Shown in pieces: positions 16,045 through 24,497 of a DNA stretch of 34,776 nt. Source of the stretch: Ruixingdingia sedimenti (lineage in GTDB: Bacteria > Pseudomonadota > Alphaproteobacteria > Rhodobacterales > Rhodobacteraceae). The stretch lies in assembly GCF_031432425.1 (NCBI RefSeq), contig NZ_JAVKPH010000032.1:1-34776 (forward strand), written 5' to 3'. Both the position numbers and the translations under genes were made by a program. Positions within the stretch are counted from its first letter, which is position 1, and the number at the start of each line of letters is the position of its first letter. A model generated the notes under the pieces. It ran no database searches. It was not told the DNA's origin and saw nothing but the letters and a program-made list of their open reading frames with translations.

Positions 16045-17244
16045 ATGAAACGGAACAACACGTTCGGCCGCCGGGCATTCCTAGCGGCAGCGGTGGCCAT
16101 GGCGGCCGCCTTCCCCTTCTCCGCCGCCTCGGCGCAGGAGACCTACAGGATCGTCAGCCTGCTCGACTATTCGGGGCCCTTCGCCAACCGCGGCACCCCG
16201 GTGGAACAGATGCAGCGCCTGCTGGTGGACTGGTACAACGAAACCCGCGGCGCCGAGCGCGGCATCGTGCTGGAATTCGAGCCGGTGGATACCGGCTATG
16301 ACCAGGCAAAGACCGTGCAGGCCTATGAACGCGCGGTGCAGGACCCCAGCCTGATCGGCATCGTCACCTTCGGTTCGCCCAACGTGATCGCGATCCAGAA
16401 CCGGCTGCCGGAAAACAGGATCCCGGCGGTGCATGGCGGCCCGGCCTACAGCCTGATGGAGCCGGGAAGCTGGGTCTTCACGCCGCTGAACGACTATGCG
16501 CGCTACTACGCCGCGGCGGTGGACTGGAAGCTGGCGTCGTGGGAAGGCGCCGACCCGCTGAAGGTGGCCTTCGTCACCTTCGACGGCAGTTCCGGGCGCG
16601 ACTGGGCGGCGGTGTTCCAGACCCTGATCGCGGACAAGAACGCCGAACTGGTGCTGTCGGAATTCATCTCGCCCCGGGCGCTGGACGTGGCGGTGAACGC
16701 CGAGCGCATCATGGACGAGGATCCCGACATGGTGATCCTCGCCACCACCGACCAGTTGCAGCCGCTCATCCTGGGTGAATTGCACGCCAGCGGCTTCGAC
16801 ATGACCCGGGTGGTGAACTCGCAGCACGAGGGGCTGGCCCTGCTGGCGATGCTGGGCGTGGCGCCCGAGGTCTACGAGGGCACCTATGAGGTGACGTCGG
16901 AAAACTACGTGGACCAGACGACCGAGGCCTACCAGATCTACGACGCGCGCAAGGACAGGTATCAAAGCCGCTGGTCGGCCGATACGCTGTTGCATTTCCC
17001 CTCGATCGTCGTGCTGCTGGATGCGATCGACCGGGCGGCGGAAAAGGCGGGCGGCGCGCGCATCGACGGCGCGGCGGTCTATGCCGAACTGGCGAACGGC
17101 ACCTTCGACGGGCGCGGCCTGTTGCAGGAGATCAAGTTCCAGAACGATGTCGATCCCACGCTCGGGGTGCGGTCGGTGGTGATGCTGCAACAGCGCGATG
17201 GCAAGATCGAGACCGTATCCGATTTCCTGCCGCTGGCGGAATAG
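16045..17244 (+). CDS. Branched-chain-type ABC transporter periplasmic binding protein (LivK-like)
   Basis: A 399-residue type I periplasmic binding protein (Peripla_BP_6). The N-terminus has a twin-arginine-like GRRAFLAAA followed by a hydrophobic stretch and an ASA/Q cleavage site near residue 30, so it is exported. The mature protein starts ETYRIVSLLDYSGPFANRG, the usual first strand of the family, and contains TFGSPNVIAIQNRLPENRIP and KVAFVTFDGSSGRDW. GGGAGG precedes the ATG at 16045. It binds the substrate of the importer encoded around it. The ligand is not predictable; linkage to CoA ligases, P450 and thiolases points to an organic acid rather than leucine. Confidence 0.92.
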   Translation: MKRNNTFGRRAFLAAAVAMAAAFPFSAASAQETYRIVSLLDYSGPFANRGTPVEQMQRLLVDWYNETRGAERGIVLEFEPVDTGYDQAKTVQAYERAVQDPSLIGIVTFGSPNVIAIQNRLPENRIPAVHGGPAYSLMEPGSWVFTPLNDYARYYAAAVDWKLASWEGADPLKVAFVTFDGSSGRDWAAVFQTLIADKNAELVLSEFISPRALDVAVNAERIMDEDPDMVILATTDQLQPLILGELHASGFDMTRVVNSQHEGLALLAMLGVAPEVYEGTYEVTSENYVDQTTEAYQIYDARKDRYQSRWSADTLLHFPSIVVLLDAIDRAAEKAGGARIDGAAVYAELANGTFDGRGLLQEIKFQNDVDPTLGVRSVVMLQQRDGKIETVSDFLPLAE

Positions 17245-17317
17245 GCGCGCGGCGATGCAACGGGGGGCGGCCCGCCGGGGCGCCCCCGCCCGAACCCACA
17301 GGCCCGGAGGATGGGAT

Positions 17318-18169
17318 TTGCACGATGTCGTCGCTTTTGCCGACCGCCCCGGCGCGGGCAGTGCCGCCGAACTGCTGTCGGTGGCGAATATCGAGGTGCG
17401 GTATCAGGGCACGATCCTGGTCCTGAAGAACGTGTCGCTGCATGTGGCCCCCGGCGAGATCGTGGCGCTTCTGGGCAGCAACGGCGCCGGGAAATCCACC
17501 ACGCTCAAGGCCATATCGAGCCTGATCCAGTCCGAAGAAGGCCGGGTGACGGAAGGCGCGATCCGGTTCGACGGCATGAACATCGAGAACGACGACCCCG
17601 TGCGCACCGTGCGCCGCGGCGTCGTGCAGGTGATGGAGGGCCGCCGGGCGCTGGAACACATGAGCGTGGAACAGAACCTTCTGGTCGCCTCGGCCGCGAC
17701 GCGGATGAACAAGGCCGCGATCCGGCGCAGCATCGAAGAGGTGTACGCGCTGTTCCCCGTGCTGGCCGAATTCCGCAACCGCCAGTCGGGCTATCTGTCG
17801 GGCGGGCAGCAACAGATGATGGTGATCGGCCGGGCGCTGATGACGCGGCCGAAACTGCTGCTGCTGGACGAGCCGTCACTGGGCCTGTCGCCGCTGCTGG
17901 TCTCGACCATCTTCGAGGCGATCGCGCGCATCAACCGCGAGATCGGCACCGCGATCCTGGTGGTGGAACAGAACGCGCGGGTGGCGCTGAAACATGCGCA
18001 TCGCGGTTACGTGCTGGAAAACGGCCGCATCGTGATGGAGGGCACGCGGGCGGAGCTGCTGAACAACGAGGACCTGAAGGAATTCTACCTCGGCATCGGC
18101 GCCTCGGGGTCGGCCAAGACCTACCGCGACATCAAACATTACCGCCGCCGCCGCCGCTGGCTCGGCTGA
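17318..18169 (+). CDS. Branched-chain-type ABC transporter ATP-binding protein (LivF-like)
   Basis: A 283-residue ATPase with Walker A GSNGAGKSTT, signature LSGGQQQMMVIGRAL, Walker B LLLLDEPSLGLSP and H-loop-equivalent VVEQNAR, all typical of LivF-like subunits. The TTG at 17318 is taken as the start: GGAGG lies 7 bases upstream, and the upstream in-frame extension overlaps the end of the binding-protein gene with an Arg-rich, unlikely sequence. A C-terminal tail rich in Arg (YRRRRRWLG) extends beyond the normal LivF end and is also seen in LivF-like subunits of catabolic clusters. It pairs with the LivG-like ATPase. Confidence 0.9.
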   Translation: MHDVVAFADRPGAGSAAELLSVANIEVRYQGTILVLKNVSLHVAPGEIVALLGSNGAGKSTTLKAISSLIQSEEGRVTEGAIRFDGMNIENDDPVRTVRRGVVQVMEGRRALEHMSVEQNLLVASAATRMNKAAIRRSIEEVYALFPVLAEFRNRQSGYLSGGQQQMMVIGRALMTRPKLLLLDEPSLGLSPLLVSTIFEAIARINREIGTAILVVEQNARVALKHAHRGYVLENGRIVMEGTRAELLNNEDLKEFYLGIGASGSAKTYRDIKHYRRRRRWLG

Positions 18170-18185
18170 AAGGGGCAGGGAGGGC

Positions 18186-19073
18186 ATGACCTTGGAAATC
18201 GTCTTGCGGGTGCTCTACACCGGCGTCACCACCGGCGCGATCTATGCCGCGGTCGCCGTGGGGTTCAACGTGATCTACCGTTCGGGCCGGGTGTTCAACA
18301 TCGCCCAGGGCGAGATGGTGATGATCGCCACCTTCATGATGGTGGCGCTGATGGGGGCGGGGTTCAGCCCCTGGACGGCGCTGGTGCTGTCGGGCATCGG
18401 CATGGCGCTGGTGGGCCTTGCGGTCGAACGGCTGGTGCTGCGCCGCCTTGTCGGGCAGCCGGAAATGGCGCTGTTCATGGCGACGCTCGGGGTGCTGCTG
18501 GTGATGAACGGGCTGGGGCATATCCTGATCGGCGCCGAGCCGCAGATCTTCCCCGAACTTTTCGGGCGCGACCGCTGGCGGATCGCCGGCGTGAACGTGC
18601 GCGAGTCGGTTCTGGTCGGCACCGCGCTGATCGTGGCGCTGATCGCGGGGCTGGCCTGGTTCTTCAACGCGACGCGCACCGGGCTGCTGATGACGGCGGT
18701 GGCCGAAAGCCACCAGACCGCGCGTTCGCTCGGGGTGAACGTGCGGGCCTCCATCGCCGTGTCCTGGGCCGTGTCGGGCGTCATCTCGACGGTGGCGGCG
18801 GCGGTGTTCATGGGCGGGCGGATGGTCAGCGGCGATGTCGCCTCCATCGCCTTCGTCGCGCTGCCGGTGGTGCTGCTGGCGGGGCTGGAAACCATCGGCG
18901 GGGTGCTGATCGGCGGCATCATCGTGGGCGTGGGGCAGGCGGCCGCGGCGCGCTGGCTCGACCCGCTGACAGAGGGCGGGGCCTCGCTGATCTTTCCGTT
19001 CGCACTGATGCTGGTGCTGCTGATGATCCGGCCGCAGGGCCTGTTCGGCTGGAAACACGTGGAAAGGATCTGA
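18186..19073 (+). CDS. Branched-chain-type ABC transporter permease (LivH-like)
   Basis: A 295-residue inner-membrane permease with about eight membrane segments. Family landmarks are GAIYAAVAVGFNVIYRSGRV, FNIAQGEMVMIATF, and the C-terminal GLETIGGVLIGGIIVGVGQ plus LLMIRPQGLFG. GGGAGG lies just before the ATG at 18186. It follows the LivF-like gene by 16 bases and is followed by the LivM-like gene after 3 bases, so the three are co-transcribed and probably translationally coupled. Confidence 0.93.
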   Translation: MTLEIVLRVLYTGVTTGAIYAAVAVGFNVIYRSGRVFNIAQGEMVMIATFMMVALMGAGFSPWTALVLSGIGMALVGLAVERLVLRRLVGQPEMALFMATLGVLLVMNGLGHILIGAEPQIFPELFGRDRWRIAGVNVRESVLVGTALIVALIAGLAWFFNATRTGLLMTAVAESHQTARSLGVNVRASIAVSWAVSGVISTVAAAVFMGGRMVSGDVASIAFVALPVVLLAGLETIGGVLIGGIIVGVGQAAAARWLDPLTEGGASLIFPFALMLVLLMIRPQGLFGWKHVERI

Positions 19074-19076
19074 CGG

Positions 19077-20132
19077 ATGTATCGCGCCTGTGGGGATTTC
19101 TCGGAAAGCTACCGCAACGACATGCGCCTGATACGGACGCGCTGGCAATGGGCCGCGCTGATCCTGCTGGCGGTGGGGCTGCTGCTGTATCCGCAGGTGG
19201 CGGGCGGCGCCTGGACCCGCTTTGCCACCGTCACCGGCATCACCATCGTCGCGGTCATCGGGCTTCAGATCCTCGTCGGCCTTTCGGGGCAGGTCAGCGT
19301 CGGGCAATCGGCCTTCATGGGGGTCGGCGGCTATTTCGCGGCCATCGCCGCGGCCAGGCTCGGGGTGCCGTTTCCGCTGCCGATCCTGGCCGGTGCGGTG
19401 GGGGCGACGCTGTTCGGCATGCTGTTCGGCCTGCCGGCGGCGCGGATCAAGGGGTTCTATCTGGCGCTGACGACGCTGGCGGCGCAGTTCATCTTCGAAT
19501 TCTCGATCGTGCGGCTTCCCGCCGGGTGGTTCGGCGCCTCGGCGGGGATCGCGATGCCCACGCCGGTGATCTTCGGCACCCCGATCAACACGCCCGAAGG
19601 GTTCTATTACATGGTGCTGCCCTTCGTGGTGGCGGCCTGTTTCGCGGGCGTGTTCATCCTGCGCAGCCGTCTGGGCCGGGCCTTCGTCGCGGTGCGCGAC
19701 AACGATCTTGCGGCAGAGGTGACGGGGATCAACGTGACCTATTACAAGGTCGTGTCCTTCGGCATCGCCTCGTTCTTCGCCGGGACGGCGGGGGCGCTTC
19801 TGGCCTATGAAAACCGCTTCGTCCATTTCGAGCAGTTCACCCTGTTCGAGTCGATCTGGTTTCTGGGCATGCTGATCGTGGGCGGCATGGGGTCGATCCT
19901 GGGCGCGGTGCTGGGTGCCATCGCGTTGCGGCTGGTGCAGGAACTGCTGATGATCGGCGGGCCGGTGCTGGTCGGCTATCTGCCCGGGGCGCGCTATGAC
20001 ATCGCCTTTCCGCTTGTGAACGTGGTTCTGGGCACGACCATCATCCTGTTCCTCATCTATCAGCCCCGCGGGCTGGCCCATATCTATCGCAAGGGCGAGC
20101 GGTTCTTCCGGCTCTGGCCCTTTCCGCATTGA
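19077..20132 (+). CDS. Branched-chain-type ABC transporter permease (LivM-like)
   Basis: A 351-residue inner-membrane permease. The first 25 residues form a hydrophilic N-terminal extension, then membrane segments begin (ALILLAVGLLLYP). LivM landmarks include GLSGQVSVGQSAFMGVGGYF, GFYLALTTLAAQFIFE, RSRLGRAFVAVRDNDLAAEV-GIN, GTAGALLAYENRFVHFEQF and IVGGMGSILGAVLGA. It completes the importer together with the LivH-like subunit. Confidence 0.93.
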   Translation: MYRACGDFSESYRNDMRLIRTRWQWAALILLAVGLLLYPQVAGGAWTRFATVTGITIVAVIGLQILVGLSGQVSVGQSAFMGVGGYFAAIAAARLGVPFPLPILAGAVGATLFGMLFGLPAARIKGFYLALTTLAAQFIFEFSIVRLPAGWFGASAGIAMPTPVIFGTPINTPEGFYYMVLPFVVAACFAGVFILRSRLGRAFVAVRDNDLAAEVTGINVTYYKVVSFGIASFFAGTAGALLAYENRFVHFEQFTLFESIWFLGMLIVGGMGSILGAVLGAIALRLVQELLMIGGPVLVGYLPGARYDIAFPLVNVVLGTTIILFLIYQPRGLAHIYRKGERFFRLWPFPH

Positions 20133-20144
20133 TCGGGGGGAAAC

Positions 20145-20678
20145 ATGCGCACGGCACGGCGGAAGAAGTGGCTGGAGGTCGAGCCGATCGACGCCACGAG
20201 GGCCCGTTTCCTGTTGGGGCTGGAGGACACCAGCCCCTCGGACACCGGGGTCGAGACCATCCATGCGCTGGAAATCGCGGGCGTCCTGACGATCCCCGGG
20301 CTGGAAATCCTGGAGATCGAGCCGCGGGCGATCCTTCACCCCTATCCCGAATGCGCGGTGAGCCTCGATCCGGTGCGCCAGATGGTCGGCGCGCGGATCG
20401 GGGCGGGGTTCCGGGCCCGGGTGCTCGACGTGATGGGCCGGACGCGGGGGTGCACGCATTTCATGTCGCTGATGCTGGACCTGACGGCGGCGCATACGCT
20501 GACCACCTTCCTGCGCATGCGCGAACGTGCGGAATACGAGGCGCGCAAGGCCCCGGACGACGACTGGACGCGCACGGGGCTGGCGCTGGTGCCGGAACTG
20601 GAAAACGCCTGCATCGCCCTGCGGGCGGATTCGCCGGTCATCCGCAATGCCAGACGGCCGCGGGCCGACGGGTCATAG
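20145..20678 (+). CDS. DUF2889-like protein
   Basis: A 177-residue protein that resembles DUF2889: a region with ECAVSLDPVRQMVGARIGAGF followed by the characteristic RGCTHFMSLMLDL stretch containing Cys and His. The molecular function of this family is unknown; members often sit in gene clusters for CoA-dependent degradation of aromatic or alicyclic compounds. GGGGGG-AAAC precedes the ATG at 20145. It is the last gene of the plus-strand operon, 12 bases after livM, and overlaps the convergent CoA-transferase gene by six bases at the stop codons. Confidence 0.75.
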   Translation: MRTARRKKWLEVEPIDATRARFLLGLEDTSPSDTGVETIHALEIAGVLTIPGLEILEIEPRAILHPYPECAVSLDPVRQMVGARIGAGFRARVLDVMGRTRGCTHFMSLMLDLTAAHTLTTFLRMRERAEYEARKAPDDDWTRTGLALVPELENACIALRADSPVIRNARRPRADGS

Positions 20679-21962
20679 CCGGGCGCGGCGCAGGTCGTCG
20701 CGGAACTGCGGTGCGGCGATGCCTGCAAGGGCATGTTGCAGCGCCGATCCCGCAAGCCCGGCGATCCGCGCCACGCCATGTTCCGTCACCACATGGGTCA
20801 CGTCGCGGGCGGCCAGCGTCGCCGGGCCGTCCAGCGCGGGGCGGATGTTGCTGGCGCTGCCGTCCCTGGCGGCGGCGCGCAGGGCGATGATGCTCTTGCC
20901 GCCGGGCATGGCGGCGGCGGCGCGGGCGAAATCGGGCTGGCCGCCGGGGCCCGAAATCGGCCGCCCGCCCAGATATTCGGCATTGACCCGGCCGGAAAGA
21001 TCGACCTCAAGCGCGCCGTTGATGGCGCAGAGCCGCGGGATCGCCGCCAGTGTCGGCGCCGCATGGGTCAGGTCGCAGGGGTGGAACTCGACCGCCGGGT
21101 TGTCGTGCAGAAAGGCGTAGAACCCGGCCGATCCCGCCGCCATCGTCGCCACCGACCGGCCCCGGAACGCGGATTTCGTGGCATTGGTGATCGCCCCGCC
21201 CTCGATCAGGGGCTGGACCGCCTCGGTGATGATGCCGCTGTGCAGGCCCAGATCGCGGCAATGGGTCAGCCGCCGCGCGGTCAGGTCGGGGATGGTGCCG
21301 ATGCCGAGTTGCAGCACATCGCCGTTGCCGATCAGCCCGGCCAGATGGTCGGCGATGGCGGCGTCGGTCGCGTCGCCCCGCGACGGTGGGGCCGTCTGCA
21401 CCGGCGCGTCGCCGGTCAGGAAAAAGTCGATCTCGTCGGGCGACAGCAGGGTATCGCCCCGCGTGCGCGGCATGTTCGGGTTGATTTCCGCCACCACCAG
21501 CCGCGCCCGGCGCAGCGCCGCGCGCATCGCATCGACCGAGACGCCCAGGGAATGCCGCCCCCGGTCGTCGGGCGGCGACAGGTGCAGCAGCAGGATGTCG
21601 GGCGCGAAGGCCCCGCCCGCCAGCCAGCCCGGGGCCTGCGACAGCGGGTGGCGGATCACCTCGACCTTGCCGTCGCGCAGCGCGCCCCGCAGCGCCCGGC
21701 CGGGCACGAAGGTGGTCATCCGCAGCGCGCCCGCATCGACCCCCGGGGCGAAGGGCGGCGTGCCGACGGTGCACAGGTCGAACAGCCGGAACGGGCCCGC
21801 CGCCGCCGCAAGCCCGGCCAGTTGCGCCGACAGCCGCGGGGGCGCGGCGCAGCCGGTATGGACGACGACGCCGGCGCCGGGGCGGAAATGGTCCGCGATG
21901 TCGGCCAGCTGCGCGATGGGGGTCATCGGCGCCGGCCCGCGCCGGGGTTGCGCCCTGGTCAT
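20673..21962 (-). CDS. CoA-transferase / acetyl-CoA hydrolase family protein
   Basis: A 429-residue family I CoA-transferase of the Cat1/4-hydroxybutyrate CoA-transferase type. Visible landmarks are VVAEINPNMPRTRGD near residues 157-170, VLQLGIGTIPDLTARRL, and LHSGIITEAVQPLIEGG, where E247 corresponds to the glutamate that carries the CoA-thioester. The enzyme would move CoA between acids, for example from acetyl-CoA to a pathway acid. The ATG at 21962 overlaps the upstream cyclase stop as ATGA; an ATG at 21926 is an alternative. It is the last gene of the minus-strand operon that starts with the thiolase-like gene. Confidence 0.85.
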   Translation of the reverse strand: MTRAQPRRGPAPMTPIAQLADIADHFRPGAGVVVHTGCAAPPRLSAQLAGLAAAAGPFRLFDLCTVGTPPFAPGVDAGALRMTTFVPGRALRGALRDGKVEVIRHPLSQAPGWLAGGAFAPDILLLHLSPPDDRGRHSLGVSVDAMRAALRRARLVVAEINPNMPRTRGDTLLSPDEIDFFLTGDAPVQTAPPSRGDATDAAIADHLAGLIGNGDVLQLGIGTIPDLTARRLTHCRDLGLHSGIITEAVQPLIEGGAITNATKSAFRGRSVATMAAGSAGFYAFLHDNPAVEFHPCDLTHAAPTLAAIPRLCAINGALEVDLSGRVNAEYLGGRPISGPGGQPDFARAAAAMPGGKSIIALRAAARDGSASNIRPALDGPATLAARDVTHVVTEHGVARIAGLAGSALQHALAGIAAPQFRDDLRRARL

Positions 21963-22825
21963 AGCACCGCGACGGGGGTGATCGGGCTGCCCACGCCACC
22001 CTTGATCCGCAGGGGCGCGACGATCAGCTGGAACGCCGCCTGCCCATGCGCCGCCAGCGCCTCCAGATCCAGCAGTTCGGCGAGGTAGACCCCATGCGCA
22101 TGCGTCAGCCGCAGGTGCAGCGGCACGGCGCTGTCGGGATCGTGCGAAGGCAGCACCTCGACCGCCACATTGTCGGCGGCGACCAGCGCGAAACCCTGCG
22201 ACAGGATCCAGTCGGCGCAATCGTGATGCAGCCCCGTGGCGCGCAGCGGATCGGCCCGCCCCGCCCGCCATTCGGCCAGCCAGCCGGTGCGCACCAGCAG
22301 CGCGTCGCCCGGCGCGGGCGCAATCCCGGTCGCGGCGACCGCATCGGCAAGCCGGCGGGCCGATATGGCCTGCGCCTGTTCCGATCCGGGCGGGGGGGCA
22401 AGGTCGACGAAGATCCCCCGGGTCACGATCGGGTCCAGCTTGTCGATGCCGCAGCGGCTGGCGCCCCGGCTGGTGATCGTGTTGGCGGAAAAGCCGTTGT
22501 AGATCGTGCCGCCGCGGATCACATGGCTCAGCGCGTCGATATGGGTGGTGCCATGGGTCGGCAGCAGGATCGCATCGTCGCTGAAGCCGAAGCCGTGGCG
22601 TTCGGGCAGCCCGGCGGCATAGTCGCCGCCGTCCCGGATCATGAAATGCTGCACCGGGGCGCGCATGTCCGGCACCGGGCCGCGCTTGCCGCCCTCGATC
22701 TCTATCGCCAGGGGCACCACGATGCCCGACCGCACCGCCGCCAGCCCGCGCAGGGTGGCGGCCCGGTCCACCAGATTGCGCGCGCCGGCCTCGTCCGCGG
22801 GGCCCCAGTCGTAGCGGGCGTTCAT
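21959..22825 (-). CDS. Cyclase-family (COG1878, isatin hydrolase/kynurenine formamidase-like) hydrolase
   Basis: A 288-residue metal-dependent hydrolase. The metal-binding motif HGTTHIDALSH lies at residues 91-101 (His95, Asp97, His101 and His91), a variant of the usual HxGTHxDxxxH. A second family region is DALLVRTGWLAEW and LVAADNVAVEVLPSHD. Relatives hydrolyse cyclic or N-formyl bonds, so ring opening of a lactone or cyclic intermediate formed by the monooxygenases is a reasonable guess. The start overlaps the OB-fold gene stop as ATGA, and its own stop overlaps the CoA-transferase start. Confidence 0.85.
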   Translation of the reverse strand: MNARYDWGPADEAGARNLVDRAATLRGLAAVRSGIVVPLAIEIEGGKRGPVPDMRAPVQHFMIRDGGDYAAGLPERHGFGFSDDAILLPTHGTTHIDALSHVIRGGTIYNGFSANTITSRGASRCGIDKLDPIVTRGIFVDLAPPPGSEQAQAISARRLADAVAATGIAPAPGDALLVRTGWLAEWRAGRADPLRATGLHHDCADWILSQGFALVAADNVAVEVLPSHDPDSAVPLHLRLTHAHGVYLAELLDLEALAAHGQAAFQLIVAPLRIKGGVGSPITPVAVL

Positions 22826-23325
22826 GCCGCGCCCGTGCCAGTCGCCGTGCCCGTATCCGGGATCACCTCGAAATGGAAATCGGTGATCCGGCCCTCGCGC
22901 GCATCCTTGAACACCACCCGCACCCGGGGCTGGCGCAGCAGCTGTCGGGCGGCCCGGTCGATGTCGGTCAGATCGACGCCGGTGACATGGTTCAGCACCG
23001 CCGTATCGGCGCCGTCGAGCGTGACATAACCGATGATGAACGGGGGGGCGGGCAGGCCGGGGAACTGCGTCGCGATGATCGAGAACACTTCGAGCCGCCC
23101 TTCCTGCCCGACCTCGACCCATTCGGTGGCGGCCACGTAATCGGCATCGGAAAACGACCGCGCGGGCACCATCACCTGGCCCGTCACCGGGTTGCGGGTG
23201 CCCATGATGCGGGCGTTGTCGCGCAGTTCGGCGAAGAACCGGGTGGCGGTGTCGCCGGCGAAATAGCGGTAGTCGAAGTTCCAGTTGCCGGGGATGACCA
23301 GCGGCTCTGCGGCAGGCATGTCCAT
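22822..23325 (-). CDS. DUF35 OB-fold protein lacking the zinc-ribbon cysteines
   Basis: A 167-residue DUF35-type protein, normally a zinc ribbon plus OB fold that binds acyl-CoA and forms a complex with thiolase-like enzymes. The N-terminal helix (NWNFDYRYFAGDTATRFFAEL) and the OB domain (GRLEVFSIIATQFPGLPAPPFIIGYV, VRVVFKDAREGRITDFHFE) are clear. The ribbon region reads GTRNPVTGQVMVPAR, where the usual CxxC is absent; the whole protein has no cysteine. The ATG at 23325 follows GAGGA at 5 bases; a GTG at 23337 and an ATG at 23319 are alternatives. It lies directly downstream of the thiolase gene, its likely partner. Confidence 0.82.
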   Translation of the reverse strand: MDMPAAEPLVIPGNWNFDYRYFAGDTATRFFAELRDNARIMGTRNPVTGQVMVPARSFSDADYVAATEWVEVGQEGRLEVFSIIATQFPGLPAPPFIIGYVTLDGADTAVLNHVTGVDLTDIDRAARQLLRQPRVRVVFKDAREGRITDFHFEVIPDTGTATGTGAA

Positions 23326-23333
23326 GACCTTCC

Positions 23334-24497
23334 TCACGGTTTTTCGGCGCCAAGGATGACGGCGGTGGAAAATTGCGTGGCGCCCCCCTGACCGGTGGAC
23401 AGGGTGCGCCGGATCCCGTCGATCTGCCGCGCCCCCGCCCGGCCGCGGATCTGCAACGCGGCTTCGGTGATGCGGATCAGGGCGGTGGCGCTGACCGGGT
23501 TGCAGGCCTGCGGACCGCCCGAGGGCTGGAAGGCGACCCCGGCCGTGCCCGCGATGGCGCGTTCGGTGAAGGCCACGTTGTCCTCCGGCGTGCAGAGGCC
23601 GAGCGCCATATAGGCCATGACCTCGGAACTGGCGAAGGGGGCCTGGATTTCCACCATGTCGAGCGCGGCCAGGGGATCGGTGATCCCGGCCTGCCCATAG
23701 GCCTTGCGGGCCGCGCGTTCCAGCGTGATCAGGTTGTCCAGCGCGCCTTCGGGGCGGTGGAAACGGTCGCCCATGGCATAGGTGTCGCTGAAGGCGCCGG
23801 TGCCGTGGATCCAGGCGGGCGTGCGGTCGCCCACCAGCGCGGCATGGGTCAGGACCACGGCGCAGGCGCCCTCGGTGGTCGGGCAGGCTTCGAGCGCGTG
23901 GATCGGCCAGGCGAGGATGGCCGACCCGCGCACCTGATCGGCGGTGAAGACGCGCGGCCGCTCGATCGTGTCGTTCAGGGCGGATACGGCGGCGTTGCGG
24001 GCGGCAAGCTGCGCCCAGTGGTCAGAGGTGAAGCCGTATTTCTGCATCATCAGCGTGGCGCGCAGCGCGACCATGCTGATCGTGCTCATGCTGATGTCCT
24101 TTTCGTAGATCGGATCGAAGATCGAGTTGAAGATGTTCTGCGCGGTGGTGGCGTGCCCCATGCGTTCGACCGCGACGACCAGCACCGCCTTGCCGCGCCC
24201 GGCGGCGATCCATGTCATCCCCGCCAGCAGGGCCGAGGATCCGGTGGCCCCGCCGGTGTTGATGCGCATATAGGGAATGCCGGGCCGGGCGATGGACATC
24301 AGGTCGATATTGGCCAGCCCCGCCAGCGCGTCGGGGGCGACGCCGCCGACGATGAGGTCGATCCCGTCGAGGCCGATCCCGGCATCGGCAAGGGCGGCGG
24401 CGGCGGCCTCGCGCACCAGTTCGGCGGTGTTCTTGTCGGAATGGCGGCGGCGGTATCGGGTCTGGCCCACGCCGAGGATGGCAACGGGGTCGGTCAT
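23334..24497 (-). CDS. Thiolase-superfamily protein without the nucleophilic cysteine
   Basis: A 387-residue SCP2-type thiolase-fold protein. The N-terminal thiolase domain (AILGVGQTRYRRR, LADAGIGLDGIDLIVGG) leads to the nucleophile elbow INTGGATGSSALLAG near residues 79-93, where Gly/Ala stand in place of the catalytic Cys. The C-terminal domain has VEIQAPFASSEVMAYMALGLC and SGGPQACNPVSATALIRITE, with Asn where classic thiolases have the His of GHP. This pattern occurs in thiolase-like lyases such as Ltp2, which cleave side chains by retro-aldol chemistry with a DUF35 partner. A DUF35 gene follows immediately. The start overlaps the preceding gene as ATGA. Confidence 0.85.
   Translation of the reverse strand: MTDPVAILGVGQTRYRRRHSDKNTAELVREAAAAALADAGIGLDGIDLIVGGVAPDALAGLANIDLMSIARPGIPYMRINTGGATGSSALLAGMTWIAAGRGKAVLVVAVERMGHATTAQNIFNSIFDPIYEKDISMSTISMVALRATLMMQKYGFTSDHWAQLAARNAAVSALNDTIERPRVFTADQVRGSAILAWPIHALEACPTTEGACAVVLTHAALVGDRTPAWIHGTGAFSDTYAMGDRFHRPEGALDNLITLERAARKAYGQAGITDPLAALDMVEIQAPFASSEVMAYMALGLCTPEDNVAFTERAIAGTAGVAFQPSGGPQACNPVSATALIRITEAALQIRGRAGARQIDGIRRTLSTGQGGATQFSTAVILGAEKP

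Noticed and set aside
12992..16078. 1028-codon open frame antisense to the ligase/ABC operon
   Set aside because: It is a codon-position artefact of high GC: no recognisable fold, and it covers four well-defined genes on the plus strand.
18132..20495. Long His/Arg-rich open frame antisense to the permease genes
   Set aside because: The composition (His, Arg, Gln, Asp) is the usual complement of hydrophobic membrane-protein codons, so it is not a gene.
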